DNA from: JAGLGH01 sp034723595
Lineage (GTDB): Archaea > Nanobdellota > Nanobdellia > Woesearchaeales > JAGLGH01
Direction: 5' to 3'
DNA: 6,464 bases
NCBI GenBank assembly: GCA_034723595.1
Contig: JAYEPB010000006.1
Location: 1 to 6,464 of the forward strand
Shown here: positions 5,195 to 6,464 of the stretch, piece by piece
How the letters are laid out: the number at the start of each line of letters is the position of its first letter
Numbering within the stretch: position 1 is the stretch's first letter
Made by a program: the position numbers and the translations under genes
Notes under the pieces: generated by a model
Databases searched by the model: none
Told to the model about the DNA's origin: nothing
The model's input: the letters and a program-made list of their open reading frames with translations, nothing else

Positions 5195-6274
5195 TTATCC
5201 GAAATCAGTCAGTTTTTTGGTTGCATCATTATACTTGACAATTGTTGTATTGCCTTCAGGACCGCCTACAATCTTCTCAAGTATCACAAACTTAGATTGT
5301 TCAAGCTTCCTTATTCGCCTTGCAAATGTCCTGTATGGCATATTGCCTCCTTTTTCAGTATAGGCATTGTAAAGGTCGCCTATCTTTATTTTCTCTTTTT
5401 CTTTTATGATATCAAGAATCTGTTTTATATTGTCATCAAGCGAGTCAGAGCTTTCTATTGAGAAATCATTCAGTTTCAGCAATGCTGCATTTGAGTGTTC
5501 AGTTTTTATCTTTCTTGAGCTGGAATCCTCTGCTGCAAGTCCTGCTTCCCTCAGCATATATATCCCGCTTCTGATGTCTTTTATCTCAGCAGTCTTGTCA
5601 ACAATAAGCCTGAGAGCATCGTCCTCAAATACTCCAGGAATGAATGCATATTTTATCCTTTCTTTAAGTATGCCCTCTGTCTCATTTCTACTATACTGTT
5701 GGAATTCAAGCAGTTCTGGTATCATCCTTGACTTTATTCTTTCGTCGAGGTCATTGATCCACAATTTGTAGTTTGTTATCATCAGGATTGTTTTTTTGTA
5801 TATCTCTTCAAGGAGCGAATACAGGAAATCATAATCTTCAGCTTTGTCAATCTCGTCAAAAGCAATGACCACACCCTGCTTCTTGTTCAGCATGGTTGTT
5901 ATTACCTTTAAAAGCTCATCGGATTTTTTATTCTGCGTGAACTTGTATCCCAGCTCTTCGCATATTGCTGCATAGATCTTGAAAGTTGTATTTCTCTTCC
6001 AGCAGTTGATATATATATTGATTACATCGTCGGTCTCTTCTTCAAGATCCCTGAATATCCACTTGATTGCAGCTGTCTTTCCTATGCCTGGAGATCCGTG
6101 AATCAACAGGTTTTTTCCATTCCTGTCCATGAACAGCGGCTTGATGCAGTTTGCTATGTAATGTTGCTGCCTTTCCCTGTAAGGAAGAAGCTTTGGCACA
6201 AAATTGAAGTCTAATGCTATCTCATTCTTAAACAGGCTTTCTCCAGAACTCAGCATATCTTTAAACATTCCCAT
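5195..6274 (-). CDS. cdc6: Orc1/Cdc6-family AAA+ ATPase (replication initiator-like)
   Basis: A 359-residue protein when started at the ATG 6274-6272 (MGMFKDML). It has an AAA+ module: Walker A GSPGIGKT (60-67), Walker B VVIAFDEID (135-143, D140 and E141), a sensor-1 asparagine in MITN (N168), candidate arginine fingers in DERIKSR (R179, R183) and a sensor-2-like KDIRSG (R235). Residues about 280-345 form a basic segment (PYRTFARRIRKLEQ) typical of a C-terminal winged helix. The opening ESLFKNEIALDFNFVPKLLPYRE resembles archaeal Cdc6/Orc1 proteins, which bind origin DNA and load the MCM helicase. It is somewhat short for the family, so a Cdc6 paralogue without origin function is possible. A start at 6292 would be a TTG lying upstream of the expected transcription start, so the ATG is preferred. 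It is convergent with acyP. Confidence 0.88.
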   Translation of the reverse strand: MGMFKDMLSSGESLFKNEIALDFNFVPKLLPYRERQQHYIANCIKPLFMDRNGKNLLIHGSPGIGKTAAIKWIFRDLEEETDDVINIYINCWKRNTTFKIYAAICEELGYKFTQNKKSDELLKVITTMLNKKQGVVIAFDEIDKAEDYDFLYSLLEEIYKKTILMITNYKLWINDLDERIKSRMIPELLEFQQYSRNETEGILKERIKYAFIPGVFEDDALRLIVDKTAEIKDIRSGIYMLREAGLAAEDSSSRKIKTEHSNAALLKLNDFSIESSDSLDDNIKQILDIIKEKEKIKIGDLYNAYTEKGGNMPYRTFARRIRKLEQSKFVILEKIVGGPEGNTTIVKYNDATKKLTDFG

Positions 6275-6295
6275 ATTGGATATAAAAATCAAACC

Positions 6296-6303
6296 TTTTT
6301 AAA
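6296..6303 (-). promoter_or_regulatory. TATA-like box for the cdc6-like gene
   Basis: On the minus strand TTTAAAAA, preceded by GAAAAGTA, is centred about 26 bp before the ATG at 6274. This leaderless spacing supports the ATG rather than the TTG at 6292 as the start. Confidence 0.55.
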
Positions 6304-6310
6304 TACTTTT

Positions 6311-6339
6311 CTAAAAATTTTGCCTTACAAAATTTTTAG
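6311..6339. repeat. Perfect 12-bp inverted repeat upstream of the cdc6-like promoter
   Basis: CTAAAAATTTTG (6311-6322) and CAAAATTTTTAG (6328-6339) are exact reverse complements around the 5-base spacer CCTTA. The repeat starts 7 bp behind the TATA-like box. It could be an operator for autoregulation, a replication-origin element or the terminator of a gene to the right. The sequence alone does not decide. Confidence 0.7.
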
Positions 6340-6404
6340 GGAGTGGGATGCTAAAGGTTTGTTGCAAAGAAACTTAAGCAATGCAAAGGAGAAATATAGA
6401 GAAT

Positions 6405-6429
6405 TTTGAAAAACCCATGGGTTTTCAAA
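6405..6429. repeat. 16-bp palindrome with extended arms
   Basis: AAAACCCATGGGTTTT (6410-6425) is a perfect palindrome. TTTGA and TCAAA extend it on both sides with a single bulged A. On the minus strand it would form a hairpin a few bases after a possible TGA at 6436-6434, so it could terminate a gene entering from the right edge. Confidence 0.6.
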
Positions 6430-6464
6430 GTGCTCATAACATTTTCTTCTTCATTACTTTATTC

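Noticed and set aside
6381..6464. Plus-strand open frame from an ATG at 6381 to the right edge (28 codons).
   Set aside because: It reads through the long palindrome, has no TATA-like box or clear ribosome site at the right distance, and its start resembles no family I know. It is too short to support as a gene.
6434..6464. Possible 3' end of a minus-strand gene entering from the right edge (lysine-rich end, TGA at 6436-6434).
   Set aside because: Only about nine codons are visible. The lysine-rich end and following hairpin fit a gene end, but chance is not excluded.

Overview
The window looks like DNA from an AT-rich archaeon, probably a DPANN lineage such as Woesearchaeota; that placement is an inference from gene content. 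Four consecutive minus-strand proteins begin with archaeal class III (type IV pilin-type) signal peptides. There is an Orc1/Cdc6-type initiator. Several genes have an archaeal TATA-like box about 25-28 bp before the start codon, as expected of leaderless transcripts. The surface proteins are rich in N-glycosylation sequons.

Layout. Positions 1-3010 (minus) hold the first 1003 codons of a giant secreted or anchored von Willebrand A (vWA) protein whose C-terminus lies beyond the left edge. Positions 3061-3546, 3607-4026 and 4403-4825 (all minus) encode three small pilin-like proteins. In transcription order the cluster runs 4403-4825, 3607-4026, 3061-3546, then the vWA gene. This looks like one surface-filament or adhesion operon: two canonical Glu+5 pilins, one pilin-like protein with a variant signal, and a large vWA protein with a similar variant signal. 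The overall logic resembles bacterial TadE/TadF/TadG, but homology to those proteins is not claimed.

The most striking feature is the 376-bp gap between the first two pilin genes. It contains a 355-bp non-coding insertion (4041-4395) with imperfect terminal inverted repeats, flanked by a perfect 8-bp direct repeat (TTTTAGTT) that reads as a target-site duplication. It therefore looks like a MITE, and it is full of small hairpins. Removing it and one repeat copy restores a tight operon junction. It also opens a frame from an ATG inside the upstream gene into the downstream pilin gene, which today has only a TTG start. The insertion may thus have removed that gene's original start.

To the right, a short divergent promoter region (4835-4898) drives the pilin operon leftward and an acylphosphatase gene rightward (4899-5168). 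Convergent with the acylphosphatase is an Orc1/Cdc6-family AAA+ gene (5195-6274, minus). The region upstream of it (6305-6464) has no convincing gene but holds two marked palindromes, one of them right behind the cdc6 promoter. This makes it a candidate regulatory or replication-origin region.
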